This document shows, piece after piece, positions 53,443-62,424 of a stretch of DNA of 64,000 nt. Every line of letters begins with the position of its first letter. The stretch's first letter is position 1. The notes under the pieces are model-generated. The model was not told the DNA's origin. It ran no database searches and saw only the letters and a program-made list of their open reading frames with translations. The position numbers and the translations under genes were made by a program. The DNA is taken from the NCBI RefSeq assembly GCF_015223065.1, contig NZ_JADFBY010000001.1, positions 744,001 through 808,000 of the forward strand. Direction: 5' to 3'. Source of the stretch: Mucilaginibacter sp. JRF. Its GTDB lineage: Bacteria > Bacteroidota > Bacteroidia > Sphingobacteriales > Sphingobacteriaceae.

Positions 53443-55479
53443 ATGTTCATCAACCTGAAAAATATATTAAAAGCGGCGTTTATTTGCTGTGTTGTGATGC
53501 TGTCGGCTTTGGCTAATGCACAACCAAAAATCATAAAGATACCTTATGGTACAAATAAATACATCAGCTATAACCTCACAACAGGTTTGTATGATGTCTA
53601 TCAAAAAGGGGAGAAGATCTTTACGCATATATCAGCATCGGTAATTGTTAATGGGCAAAGCTTATCATCGGCGAAATATACAACCCGCACATACGCCAAG
53701 GCAGCTATAACCACCGGGTTTGGCAAGGGCGTAAAGCATACAGTTACTTTAACGGGTAATGGATTACCAAGTATGCAACAGGTGTTTTATAACTATAATA
53801 CCGATAGCTTTTATACACAGCTGATACTTAAAGGCAAAGTCATATCATCCAATAATATGGTGCCGTTTGAAGGCGGTTTTAAGCAAGTTAAGGGTGATGT
53901 ATACTCACTGTTTATGCCTTTCGATAACGATACCTTTATCAGTTATAATGCCAAGCCATTTAAAGGTAGCGAGAAGGTAACCAGTGCCGAGGTGGGGGTG
54001 GTGTATGATAATACCTCACGCAACGGATTGGTTGTTGGCTCGGTTGAACACATGCAATGGAAAACGGGAGTGACCACCACTGCCGGGAATGATAACGCCA
54101 TAAAGGTAACTGCCGGATACACTGAAGAAGCTGTAACCCGCGACAGAATAGCACACGGAATGATAAGTGGTAATGAGGTTGCTTCGCCGCTAATATTTGT
54201 TGGCGATTTTGCAGATTATCGAACCGGGCTTGAAAATTTTGGCAAAGCTAACCGCACTGCCGAGCCGCCTTTTGTAGCTAAATGGACTAAACCCACACCC
54301 GTTGGCTGGAACAGCTGGGGTGTTATTCAGGGTGATATAAACTTTGATAAGGCCATTAAGGTGGCCGACTTTTTTGCCGATAGCCTGAAAGGGTTTCGTA
54401 TAGATAGCACGGCTTATATCGATCTGGATTCGTACTGGGATAATATGCTGGTGAACAAGAACGGCGAACGCGATTTTTCAAAGCTGAAAGAGTTTGCCGA
54501 CCATTGTAAGGCCAAAGGTTTGCAGCCGGGTATCTACTGGGCGCCGTTTACCGACTGGGGTTTTAAATCGGGCCCCGACAGAAAAATGGAAGGCAGCGAC
54601 CATACCTGGAGCGAAGCCTGGACAAAGACAGGGGATCAATATCATGAATTGGATGGTGCCCGTGCTATCGACCCGACGCATCCCGGTACGCAGGCACGCA
54701 TTAATTACATGATAGATCACTTTAAAGCATGTGGTTTTACCATGATTAAGATCGACTTTTTAGGTCATGCAGCTGTGGAGTCAACCGGTTTTCATGATAA
54801 GAGTGTTACCACCGGTATGCAGGCATATCGTAAAGGTATGGAGTATTTGATCAAGCGGATAGACGGACAAATGCTCATCTATGCCGCTATATCGCCAAGC
54901 CTGGCCAGTGGCAGATATGTGCATACACGCCGTATAGCCTGCGATGCCTTTAAATCCATAAAAGATACCCGATACACCTTAAACAGCGTAACCTACGGCT
55001 GGTGGCAAAGTTATGTGTATGATTACATAGATGCCGACCACATTGTATTCTCTACCGAAAGCGAGGGAGCCAACCGTGCCCGCTTATTATCAGGCATTAT
55101 TACAGGCACATTAATTACCGGGGACGACTACTCAACTAATGGCCCCTGGAAAGCACGCGCCAGAGAGTATCTGCAAAACCCGGAATTATTAGCCATCGTA
55201 AAAAATGGCAAGGCATTTAAACCGGTTGATGGCGATGTTGGCGATGGCGCATCGGCGGTATTTGTAAATAAGATAGGCAAGAGATATTATGTAGCGGTGT
55301 TCAATTATACTGATAAGGAAACCGATATGAATCTTGATGCCAAGCGTTTGGGCATACCGGCGGCAAGCACGGTTACTGAGATATTGGGCAAGCAAAAGTT
55401 AGGTTCATTCAGGAGTGAAATGAATGTTTCGCTGTTACCTGCGGATGCTATTATTTACAGGTTTGATGCTGACAAGTAA
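53443..55479 (+). CDS. Clan GH-D glycoside hydrolase (alpha-galactosidase-like)
   Basis: A 678-residue exported enzyme (signal peptide ending LANAQ, ~28). An N-terminal beta-sandwich (~30-270) precedes a (beta/alpha)8 barrel with WNSW at residues 289-292, 'YIDLDSYWDNML', 'GIYWAPFTDWG', nucleophile D438 in MIKIDFLGH and an all-beta C-terminal domain. The WNSW and KIDF pattern belongs to GH27/GH31/GH36 clan relatives with alpha-galactosidase or related action. It differs clearly from the GH36 enzyme at 31894, so it may act on another linkage or on branched or fucosylated substrate. The acid/base residue is not certain. Confidence 0.82.
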   Translation: MFINLKNILKAAFICCVVMLSALANAQPKIIKIPYGTNKYISYNLTTGLYDVYQKGEKIFTHISASVIVNGQSLSSAKYTTRTYAKAAITTGFGKGVKHTVTLTGNGLPSMQQVFYNYNTDSFYTQLILKGKVISSNNMVPFEGGFKQVKGDVYSLFMPFDNDTFISYNAKPFKGSEKVTSAEVGVVYDNTSRNGLVVGSVEHMQWKTGVTTTAGNDNAIKVTAGYTEEAVTRDRIAHGMISGNEVASPLIFVGDFADYRTGLENFGKANRTAEPPFVAKWTKPTPVGWNSWGVIQGDINFDKAIKVADFFADSLKGFRIDSTAYIDLDSYWDNMLVNKNGERDFSKLKEFADHCKAKGLQPGIYWAPFTDWGFKSGPDRKMEGSDHTWSEAWTKTGDQYHELDGARAIDPTHPGTQARINYMIDHFKACGFTMIKIDFLGHAAVESTGFHDKSVTTGMQAYRKGMEYLIKRIDGQMLIYAAISPSLASGRYVHTRRIACDAFKSIKDTRYTLNSVTYGWWQSYVYDYIDADHIVFSTESEGANRARLLSGIITGTLITGDDYSTNGPWKARAREYLQNPELLAIVKNGKAFKPVDGDVGDGASAVFVNKIGKRYYVAVFNYTDKETDMNLDAKRLGIPAASTVTEILGKQKLGSFRSEMNVSLLPADAIIYRFDADK

Positions 55480-55513
55480 CCCCTCCTAAATCCTCCCCGA
55501 AGGGGGAGGACTT
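55480..55513 (+). repeat. Stop-codon-adjacent C/G-rich palindromic repeat, copy 2
   Basis: It starts on the base after the stop codon of the GH-D gene and is nearly identical to the copy at 13357-13391 (CCCCTCCTAAATC then TCCCCGAAGGGG and AGGACTT). Its hairpin would end the fucosidase operon transcript. Confidence 0.75.
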
Positions 55514-55540
55514 GATGAATATCTTAGTTGTGGTGTGAGG

Positions 55541-56356
55541 TTAATCTTCGTGGTAAAGTTCACCTGCCTTTTCGGCTGAGAACTTGATGCCTTTTATCAT
55601 GGCCGAACTGAAGCCGTGGTGCTCCATCTCATTTAAGCCGGCAATTGTACAGCCTTTTGGTGAGGTTACCTTATCAATTTCCTGCTCAGGGTGCGATGAT
55701 AATTGCAACAGCAGGTCGGCAGCGCCTTTGGCGGTTTGCGCGGCCATGCGTAAAGCATCCTGTGCATGGAAACCGATCTCAGTACCACCCTGTGATGCCG
55801 CGCGTATCGACCTTAAAAAGAATGCTATACCACAAGCGCAAAGCGCCGTGGCCGAGGTCATCAATTCTTCGTTGATCTGTATGGTAACACCAACGGTGTT
55901 GAATAATGAGCGCACAATATTAACATTTTTAGGTGTACCGTTATCGGTAGCGATACACGTCATGGATTGGCCAATAGCAATGGCCGTGTTAGGCATGGCC
56001 CTTACTACCTGTATGTTCAATTCCAGGTAACGGCGAATATCATCACAGCTAACGCCCGATATTACTGATACCAGCAGTTGTTTCTCTGATTTAATGGCCG
56101 GTTTTATCTCATCCAGCAGTTTATTCAATTGCTGTGGCAAAACCGCCAATACCACAATATCAGCCTTTTTAACGGCCTTTATATTGGCCGATGTGGTTTG
56201 ATAACCCTGTTCTTCGTACTGCGCCAACGCCTCAATATTACGGCGTGTAAGTATAACCTGCGATGGCTGGCATATATTGGCGGTAACCAATCCCTTTGCT
56301 AATGATAACCCAATATTACCGCTGCCTAAAATGGCAATTTGCTGATTTGCATTCAT
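55541..56356 (-). CDS. proC: Pyrroline-5-carboxylate reductase
   Basis: Reduces delta-1-pyrroline-5-carboxylate to L-proline with NAD(P)H. The 271-residue protein has the Rossmann start ILGSGNIGLSLAKGL, 'VVRAMPNTAIAIGQS', and the C-terminal helical P5CR domain with 'TALCACGIAFFLRSIRAA', 'TAKGAADLL' and 'TSPKGCTIAGLNEME' (signature SPKGCTIAGL). It follows argB by only 2 bp on the same strand, so the two share a transcript and link arginine and proline synthesis. Confidence 0.95.
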   Translation of the reverse strand: MNANQQIAILGSGNIGLSLAKGLVTANICQPSQVILTRRNIEALAQYEEQGYQTTSANIKAVKKADIVVLAVLPQQLNKLLDEIKPAIKSEKQLLVSVISGVSCDDIRRYLELNIQVVRAMPNTAIAIGQSMTCIATDNGTPKNVNIVRSLFNTVGVTIQINEELMTSATALCACGIAFFLRSIRAASQGGTEIGFHAQDALRMAAQTAKGAADLLLQLSSHPEQEIDKVTSPKGCTIAGLNEMEHHGFSSAMIKGIKFSAEKAGELYHED

Positions 56357-56358
56357 AA

Positions 56359-57150
56359 TTAATTACTTAACCTTGTCCCAAATGGTTGTTTCTCTTGCAG
56401 ACGACCTAAATCGTCCGACTTCCCTATAATCACTGATCTTACTCCGCAGGCAATGGCCGAAAAAGCATTATCAAGCTTTGGCAGCATGCCGCTATGTATA
56501 ATTTGTTGTTCCTTTAGTTCCTGATATTTTTCAGGGTTGATGTCGCGGATCACCGAATCCTCATCATTAATATCATGCAATACACCTGCCTTTTCAAAGC
56601 AGTATATCAACGTTATATCGTAAAGCTTGGCAAGCGATACCGCCAATGCCGATGCTATGGTATCGGCATTAGTATTTAGCAACTGTCCCTCACCATCGTG
56701 CGTAATGGCGCAAAAAACGGGTGTAAAACCCGCATCAAGCAATCGGCTGATGTTGTCAGGATTTATAGATTGTGCATCAATATCACCCACATAACCATAA
56801 TCGATTGTTTTTACGGGCCTTTTTTTAGTACGGATAAAATTACCATCGGCACCGGTAAGCCCTATAGCGTTTGTGCCGAACATTTGCAGCTGCGCTACAA
56901 TATTCTTATTTATCAATCCACCGTATACCATCGTCACTACCCGTAAGGTTTCAATATCCGTAATCCTGCGCCCGTCAACCAGTTTAGCTTCAATGCCCAG
57001 TGTTTCTGATAGCTGTGTAGCTACCTTGCCACCTCCGTGAACCAATATTTTATCACCCTCAAGTGCTGTAAAGTCCTTTAAAAAGCGGTGCAGGTTTTCT
57101 GAGTTATCAATAACGTTGCCGCCGATCTTTATTATATGTAATGATCTCAA
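56359..57150 (-). CDS. argB: Acetylglutamate kinase (possibly N-succinylglutamate kinase)
   Basis: Phosphorylates N-acyl-glutamate in arginine synthesis. The 263-residue amino-acid kinase has 'IIKIGGNVIDN' with the catalytic Lys, 'ILVHGGGKVATQLSE', 'LLNTNADTIASALAVSL' and the last Lys in 'SGMLPKLDNAFSA'. In Bacteroidota that use the succinylated route the same protein may use N-succinylglutamate; the carbamoyltransferase at 58843 is relevant. A possible -7 element (TATTTTTG on the minus strand, 57230-57223) lies about 75 bp before the start. Confidence 0.92.
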   Translation of the reverse strand: MRSLHIIKIGGNVIDNSENLHRFLKDFTALEGDKILVHGGGKVATQLSETLGIEAKLVDGRRITDIETLRVVTMVYGGLINKNIVAQLQMFGTNAIGLTGADGNFIRTKKRPVKTIDYGYVGDIDAQSINPDNISRLLDAGFTPVFCAITHDGEGQLLNTNADTIASALAVSLAKLYDITLIYCFEKAGVLHDINDEDSVIRDINPEKYQELKEQQIIHSGMLPKLDNAFSAIACGVRSVIIGKSDDLGRLQEKQPFGTRLSN

Positions 57151-57525
57151 TGTTTTTCTAAGCTGTTTACGGTCACTGTGATAACAATGAAATCCGTATT
57201 GAAAATATTAAAAATATATGTGCAAAAATAACAAATGGAATGATTTTATTATAAAATGTGGTGTTTTCAATAAATAAATGACGATAATTAGAAGATTATG
57301 ACCTTGTTTTGAACTGTATGTTTGACATTATCTACGTATTAGGTCAATATTTCAGTAAAAATGCTTGTGATTTGTTAATTCTATATTAAAAGTAGCTAAA
57401 ACCTATTAAAATATAATTTAGGCAATATTTATGGCTTGTATTGGGTCGATATAGTAAAGCGTGGGTATTACGTGCTAAACCTTTTAACAATAATGATGTT
57501 AGGGTTTAAACATCTATCAGGCTAA
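57151..57525. other. AT-rich divergent promoter region, no gene seen
   Basis: 375 bp between the divergent argB and antiporter genes. The only feature I can name is the possible -7 box at 57223-57230 for argB. No ORF, RNA gene or repeat is convincing. Confidence 0.5.
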
Positions 57526-58770
57526 ATGGAACTATTTGTAATTATTTCATTACTCATTATTTTAAGCGCGGTATACTCATACATCAATGCAAGGTTTATT
57601 AAACTACCGGGTACCATTGGGGTAATCGCTATAGCCATCGTTGGTTCAATAGGGATAATCATTACCAATAAACTGAACCCTGCGTTGGCCAAGCATTTAA
57701 CCGAATTGGCACATAGTATTGACTTTTCGCGTACGGTGCTCAACATTATGCTCGGTTTTTTACTATTTGCAACCGCTTTCAGGATAGATACAGCTAAGCT
57801 TAAGCAATACTTTAGGCCGGTGCTGGTACTGAGTACAGTTGGTGTACTACTATCCACAGCTATTTTTGGTTGCCTGATGTATTATGTTACACAGCTGCTT
57901 GATCTGAATGTGCCGTTATTGTATTGCCTGACCTTTGGCGCATTGGTTTCACCCACCGACCCGGTAGCGGTATCGGCCATTATCAAGGAATCAAAACTAC
58001 CCAAGAACCTCGAAACCATTGTTTCCGGTGAGTCGCTTTTTAATGATGGTATAGGGCTGGTGCTTTTTATAACCCTGCTCGAAATAACCGACGCCGGTGT
58101 TAAGAATACCGATTTTAACAAAGCTTTTGTAATGTTTGTACAGGAGGTATTTGGCGGCATTGCCCTGGGCGCTTTTACCGGTTACCTGGCATTCAGGTTG
58201 ATGCGTTCAATTACCGATTTTCAAACCATTGTACTGGTATCATTCGCGCTGGTTATGGGTATTTCAGTTATTTCTACATATTGGCACCTTTCAATCCCGC
58301 TGGCTGTGGTAACCGCCGGGTTATTTGCAGGTAGCAGATCAATTAATATTGATAAAAACGAACGCTCGCACCAGGAGCTTGAGAGTTTTTGGGAGCTGGT
58401 GGATGAAATGCTGAATACCATCCTGTTTGTAATGATAGGGCTTCAAATGATCAACATACCGGCCATTGATAATTACTGGCTCATAGGTAGTGTAGCAATA
58501 GTAATATTGCTGATGGCACGCTGGCTGAGTATTATGCTGCCGATAACCTTTCTGCGCAGATCACTCAATGTAAATTATGGTAGCATCAATATCATGACCT
58601 GGGCAGGGGTAAGGGGCGGTATATCCATAGCGCTGGCGCTTACCTTGCCGGCATCAGCGCATAAAGGGATTATCCTCTCGGCAACTTATTTCATAGTGAT
58701 ATTCTCGATAATTGTACAGGGCTTAACCCTGAACAAAGTTATAAATGCCTGGTACGGCGATAAGAGTTGA
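57526..58770 (+). CDS. CPA1-family Na+/H+ antiporter
   Basis: An inner-membrane cation/proton exchanger of 414 residues with about 12 membrane segments. The ion-binding motif is intact: SPTDPVAVSAI near residue 144, followed by 'GESLFNDGIGLVLF' near 172 and 'WAGVRGGISIALALTLP' near 364. There is no long cytoplasmic tail, so it is a short form. It interrupts the arginine genes on the opposite strand and shares no obvious pathway with them. Confidence 0.9.
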   Translation: MELFVIISLLIILSAVYSYINARFIKLPGTIGVIAIAIVGSIGIIITNKLNPALAKHLTELAHSIDFSRTVLNIMLGFLLFATAFRIDTAKLKQYFRPVLVLSTVGVLLSTAIFGCLMYYVTQLLDLNVPLLYCLTFGALVSPTDPVAVSAIIKESKLPKNLETIVSGESLFNDGIGLVLFITLLEITDAGVKNTDFNKAFVMFVQEVFGGIALGAFTGYLAFRLMRSITDFQTIVLVSFALVMGISVISTYWHLSIPLAVVTAGLFAGSRSINIDKNERSHQELESFWELVDEMLNTILFVMIGLQMINIPAIDNYWLIGSVAIVILLMARWLSIMLPITFLRRSLNVNYGSINIMTWAGVRGGISIALALTLPASAHKGIILSATYFIVIFSIIVQGLTLNKVINAWYGDKS

Positions 58771-58788
58771 GCACGTGTAGAATAAAAA

Positions 58789-58821
58789 ATCCCCTCATTC
58801 TATATTTTAGAAGGAGGGGAT
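58789..58821. terminator. Bidirectional terminator after the antiporter
   Basis: ATCCCCTCATTCT (58789-58801) pairs with AGAAGGAGGGGAT (58809-58821) with one mismatch, preceded by A-runs and between convergent genes. Confidence 0.75.
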
Positions 58822-58842
58822 AATATCTTACTCAACAGTAAA

Positions 58843-59790
58843 TTAAAGCGCTTCAAGCATCTGCTTTAATACCGCCTGTGCGGCCCATTCACGGTTGCCA
58901 GCTTCGTGCACCACTACGGAGTTTGGTCCGTCCAATATCTCGTCAGATAACTCAAGGTTACGGCGCACCGGCAGGCAGTGCATAACGTTGGCATCATTGG
59001 TTAATTGCAGTTTTTGGTTATTCAGCATCCAGTGCTCATTGCCGGGCAATACCTTACCGTAAGGCTCGTAAGCCGACCAATTTTTTACGTAGATAAAATC
59101 GGCGCCGTTTAATGCCTCATTAAAGTTGTTAGTGATAGTAGCTCCGTTAGTGAAATCGGTATTCAACTCATAGCCTTCGGGGTGAGCGATGGTGAAATCA
59201 ACATCAGCCTTGCACATCCATTCGGCAAATGAGTTAGGCACAGCTTGAGGCAAGGCTTTGATATGCGGTGCCCATGCCAAAACTACTTTCGGACGCTCGG
59301 TTTTCTTTAACTCCTGAATAGTAACCAGATCGGCCAGACTTTGCAGCGGGTGGCGTGTGGCTGATTCAAGACTAACAACCGGCACACCACAAAACTCTAC
59401 AAATTTGTTAAAAATGGTTTCGCTATAATCCTCCTCACGGTCTTTTAGCCCCGGGAACGAGCGTACACCAATAATATCAACATACTGCCCCATTACGGCG
59501 GCCGCTTCGCGTATGTGTTCAACGGTAGTGCCATTCATGATGGCGCCGTCTTTTAGTTCAAGTGCCCAACCTTCTTTGTCAACATTAAGCACCATAACGT
59601 TCATGCCCAGGTTAAGCGCGGCCTTTTGCGTGCTCATTCGGGTACGCAGGCTCGGGTTTAAGAATACCAGCCCCAAAGTTTTGTTTTTACCCAAATGCTG
59701 ATGAGCAAAAGGGTTTTGCTTAAGCTGTAAAGCTTCGGCAACAAGAGCATTAACATCGGTTACATCGTGAACAGAAGTGAAAAGTTTCAT
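58843..59790 (-). CDS. argF': N-acyl-ornithine carbamoyltransferase (succinyl/acetyl type)
   Basis: Transfers the carbamoyl group to N-succinyl- or N-acetyl-ornithine in the Bacteroidota arginine route. The 315-residue protein has the carbamoyl-phosphate motif SLRTRMST (~48-55), 'ATRHPLQSLADL', 'WAPHIKALPQAVPNSFAEWM' and 'MHCLPVRRNLELSDE'. At the residue known to separate the two substrates (Pro90 in the Bacteroides fragilis enzyme, Glu92 in Xanthomonas) this protein has Val90 in NGTTVEH, so the acyl group is not settled. It is last in the argG-argC-argD-argF' set. Confidence 0.92.
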   Translation of the reverse strand: MKLFTSVHDVTDVNALVAEALQLKQNPFAHQHLGKNKTLGLVFLNPSLRTRMSTQKAALNLGMNVMVLNVDKEGWALELKDGAIMNGTTVEHIREAAAVMGQYVDIIGVRSFPGLKDREEDYSETIFNKFVEFCGVPVVSLESATRHPLQSLADLVTIQELKKTERPKVVLAWAPHIKALPQAVPNSFAEWMCKADVDFTIAHPEGYELNTDFTNGATITNNFNEALNGADFIYVKNWSAYEPYGKVLPGNEHWMLNNQKLQLTNDANVMHCLPVRRNLELSDEILDGPNSVVVHEAGNREWAAQAVLKQMLEAL

Positions 59791-59859
59791 GTATGGGTTG
59801 ACTTTTTATATGGTACAACTTGTGCCCGTGGCGAGCTGCTCACCACAGGCACAGTAAAA

Positions 59860-60987
59860 TTAATTTTTTAAAACAGTTGCAAACACCTCTAAAAACTGAT
59901 CGGCATGTGCTTTGGTTAAATTAAGTGCCGGTAATAGCCTTACCACGTTCGGTTTGGCCTCGCCGGTAAATATGTGATGCTTGAAAAGCAGATTTTTACG
60001 CACATGGCTTAATTCTTCAGGCAGTTCAATACCTATCATCAAACCACGACCGCGAACTTCTTTTACCTGCTCAAATTTCTTTAACTCTTGTATCAGGTAA
60101 CCACCCACTTCGGCTGCGTTTTGCAACAGGTTATACTGCTCAATAACCTCAAGCACGGCTAAGCCGGCAGCGCAAGCCAAATGGTTGCCACCAAAGGTAG
60201 TACCCAGCATGCCATAGGCTGGTTTTATTTTAGGCGAAATAATGATACCACCGATAGGAAAGCCGTTACCCATGCCCTTAGCCATGCTGTAAATGTCGGC
60301 ATCAACACCGGCAAAATCATGCGAGAAGAATTTACCTGTGCGGCCGTAACCACATTGTACCGAGTCGGCTATAAATACTGCGTTATGCTCATCACATAAT
60401 GTTCTGATCTTTTTCAGGAAGCTTTCGGTTGCTACCTGTATGCCGCCTACGCCTTGTATGCCTTCAATTATTACCGATGATATTTCGTTATTGGCGAATG
60501 CTTGCTCCAGGGCAGCTTCATCGCACCAGGGCAAAAATATCACGTTGTCGGTTTCGTTAACCGGGGCAACAATCTTAGGATTATCAGTTACCGCGACAGC
60601 CAATGATGTACGACCGTGAAAAGCTTTGCGGAATGCGATAACTTTCTTTTTACCATTGTAGAAAGAAGCTAATTTCAAAGCATTCTCGTTAGCTTCTGCA
60701 CCCGAGTTACAAAGGAAAAGCTGGTAATCTTCCTTACCCGATACATGACCCAGTTTTTCGGCCAGTTGCTTTTGCAATGGTATCTCTATGGAGTTTGAAT
60801 AGAAACCGATCTGGTGCAATTGATCTTCCAAACGCTTTACATAATGCGGGTTGGTATGACCGATGGAAATTACGGCATGGCCACCATACAGATCAAGATA
60901 CTCGGTGCCCTTGTCATCATATACAAGGCTGCCGGTGCCTTTAATAATATTTATTGGGTTGATAGGATATACGTCGAACAGATTCAT
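59860..60987 (-). CDS. argD: Acetylornithine/succinylornithine aminotransferase
   Basis: PLP-dependent class III aminotransferase that makes N-acyl-ornithine from the semialdehyde. The 375-residue protein has 'GGHAVISIGHTNPHYV', 'FLCNSGAEANENALKLA', 'AFRKAFHGRTSLAVA', the Asp in 'AVFIADSVQCGYGRTGKF' and PLP-lysine in YSMAKGMGNGFPIGG. The 69-bp gap to argF' has no clear terminator; the upstream gap contains the four-helix-bundle gene. Confidence 0.94.
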   Translation of the reverse strand: MNLFDVYPINPINIIKGTGSLVYDDKGTEYLDLYGGHAVISIGHTNPHYVKRLEDQLHQIGFYSNSIEIPLQKQLAEKLGHVSGKEDYQLFLCNSGAEANENALKLASFYNGKKKVIAFRKAFHGRTSLAVAVTDNPKIVAPVNETDNVIFLPWCDEAALEQAFANNEISSVIIEGIQGVGGIQVATESFLKKIRTLCDEHNAVFIADSVQCGYGRTGKFFSHDFAGVDADIYSMAKGMGNGFPIGGIIISPKIKPAYGMLGTTFGGNHLACAAGLAVLEVIEQYNLLQNAAEVGGYLIQELKKFEQVKEVRGRGLMIGIELPEELSHVRKNLLFKHHIFTGEAKPNVVRLLPALNLTKAHADQFLEVFATVLKN

Positions 60988-61012
60988 TTATCTATTAAGG
61001 TTAAAGGAGAAA

Positions 61013-61028
61013 GGTAAAAGGATAAGGG
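61013..61028 (+). repeat. Purine-rich inverted repeat, left arm beside the IVP gene
   Basis: GGTAAAAGGATAAGGG lies just beyond the 3' end of the four-helix-bundle gene, within a longer run of AAAGG units (60999-61028). The right arm at 61388-61403 is its imperfect reverse complement (13 of 16). Confidence 0.6.
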
Positions 61029-61349
61029 TCATTTTTCGTTTCGTAAAAACTTAATGAAGGCTATTAGCATCGCCTTTACCTCATTTATCTCCTGATTAAT
61101 AATATCATACTTGTCTTTAGGAATGTATCCCAGATCGAAGATCAGATAACAAGTATATTCTACTTCATGTGCTGAACCTAATGCATTATCAAGATAGTGC
61201 GCAAAGTCCTTATTGGTATTCTTACCACAACCTTCAACTATATTTAAAGGTATAGAGTAAGTTGATTGTCTAGGTACGATCTCTGTATAAACTTGTTTGG
61301 TAAGCAAATGAGCTTTCAACCAAACATCCAGTTTTTTATAATCTCTCAT
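61029..61349 (-). CDS. Four-helix-bundle protein (23S rRNA-intervening-sequence/IVP family), shortened
   Basis: A 106-residue protein of the family first seen as ORFs in 23S rRNA intervening sequences; the function is unknown and the fold is a pentameric four-helix bundle. Motifs: 'RDYKKLDVWLKAHLLTKQVY', SIPLNIVEGCGKNTNKDFAHYL and 'GSAHEVEYTCYLIFDLGYI'. The region between VYTEI and TYSIP is about 13 residues shorter than usual, losing the Leu-Thr-x-Gln-hyRR segment of helix 2. It lies between argC and argD in the same direction, flanked by purine-rich inverted repeats, and looks like an insertion into the arginine operon. Confidence 0.83.
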   Translation of the reverse strand: MRDYKKLDVWLKAHLLTKQVYTEIVPRQSTYSIPLNIVEGCGKNTNKDFAHYLDNALGSAHEVEYTCYLIFDLGYIPKDKYDIINQEINEVKAMLIAFIKFLRNEK

Positions 61350-61387
61350 AACCTTTTTTTATTCCTGTAGCTACCTTTTCCCTTTCA

Positions 61388-61403
61388 CCTATATCCTTTT
61401 GCC
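61388..61403 (-). repeat. Purine-rich inverted repeat, right arm beside the IVP gene
   Basis: CCTATATCCTTTTGCC on the plus strand, the partner of 61013-61028. It is in a pyrimidine-rich tract (61365-61403) between argC and the IVP gene start. Confidence 0.6.
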
Positions 61404-61407
61404 TCAT

Positions 61408-62424
61408 TTAAAAGCCTATCGCTTTCAATCGTAATCCGGCGCGTTCATCCAGACCAAAGAGTAGGTTCATGTTTTGAACTGCCTGGCCTGACGCGCCTTT
61501 AAGTAAATTGTCTATAATGCTTATTATTAATAATTTATTGCCGTGTTTTTTAACCTGAATAAAGCATTTGTTGGTATTCACTACTTGCTTTAAATCAATA
61601 TTACGATCAGCGACATGCGTAAACTCCTGATCTTTGTAATAGTCTGTATATAGTGCCAATGCTTCCTCTTGCGTAAGATTGCTGTCAGTATATATCGAGG
61701 CTATAATGCCACGCGTAAAATCACCACGATAAGGAATGAAATTCAATGCACCCCAACCGTTTGAGGTAGGTGTGAACTCTGACTGCAACTGATCAAGCGA
61801 CTGACCTATTTCATTTAGGTGCTGATGGTCAAATGCCTTGTAAACAGATAGGTTGTCATTTCTCCAGCTAAAGTGTGAGGTGGTTGAAAGGCTTTGCCCC
61901 GCACCGGTTGAACCTGTTGTGGCTGTAATATTAACCTCGCTGGTAATTAAACCCTTTGATGCAAGCGGCAACAAACCCAATTGCAAACAAGTAGCAAAAC
62001 AACCCGGGTTGGCTATGTTTTGAGCCTTGCGTATGGCATCCCTGTTAAGCTCAGGTAAACCATAAACAAAGTTTTTACTGCCAATGGTCGCCTTTGGCTT
62101 TAAACGAAAATCCTGACTAAGATCAATGATCTTTACAGTATCCGGGATAGGGTTAGCTTCTAAAAACTTACGCGCATCGCCATGGCCAACGCATAAAAAC
62201 AGCACATCAATATCTGTTAATAGTTCGGATGCGAATTTCAGGTCGGTATCTCCAAACAGATCGGTGTGTACCTCATATACATAATTGTCCGCATTGCTGT
62301 TGCTATGCACAAAAGCAATTTCAACATTTGGGTGATTAATGAGTATACGTAGCATTTCGCCACCGGTATAACCGGCACCGCCTATGATTCCTGCACGGAT
62401 GTTAACCGAGGTTTGTTCTGTCAT
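61408..62424 (-). CDS. argC: N-acetyl-gamma-glutamyl-phosphate reductase
   Basis: NADPH-dependent reduction of N-acyl-glutamyl phosphate to the semialdehyde. Started at the ATG at 62424 it has 338 residues: 'RAGIIGGAGYTGGEMLRIL', 'DVLFLCVGHGDA', catalytic Cys in NPGCFATCLQLGL, and 'GALNFIPYRGDFTRGI'. The frame is open upstream to 62559, but that stretch lies inside the cupin gene in another frame and is not conserved. It overlaps the cupin gene end by 23 bp. Confidence 0.93.
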   Translation of the reverse strand: MTEQTSVNIRAGIIGGAGYTGGEMLRILINHPNVEIAFVHSNSNADNYVYEVHTDLFGDTDLKFASELLTDIDVLFLCVGHGDARKFLEANPIPDTVKIIDLSQDFRLKPKATIGSKNFVYGLPELNRDAIRKAQNIANPGCFATCLQLGLLPLASKGLITSEVNITATTGSTGAGQSLSTTSHFSWRNDNLSVYKAFDHQHLNEIGQSLDQLQSEFTPTSNGWGALNFIPYRGDFTRGIIASIYTDSNLTQEEALALYTDYYKDQEFTHVADRNIDLKQVVNTNKCFIQVKKHGNKLLIISIIDNLLKGASGQAVQNMNLLFGLDERAGLRLKAIGF

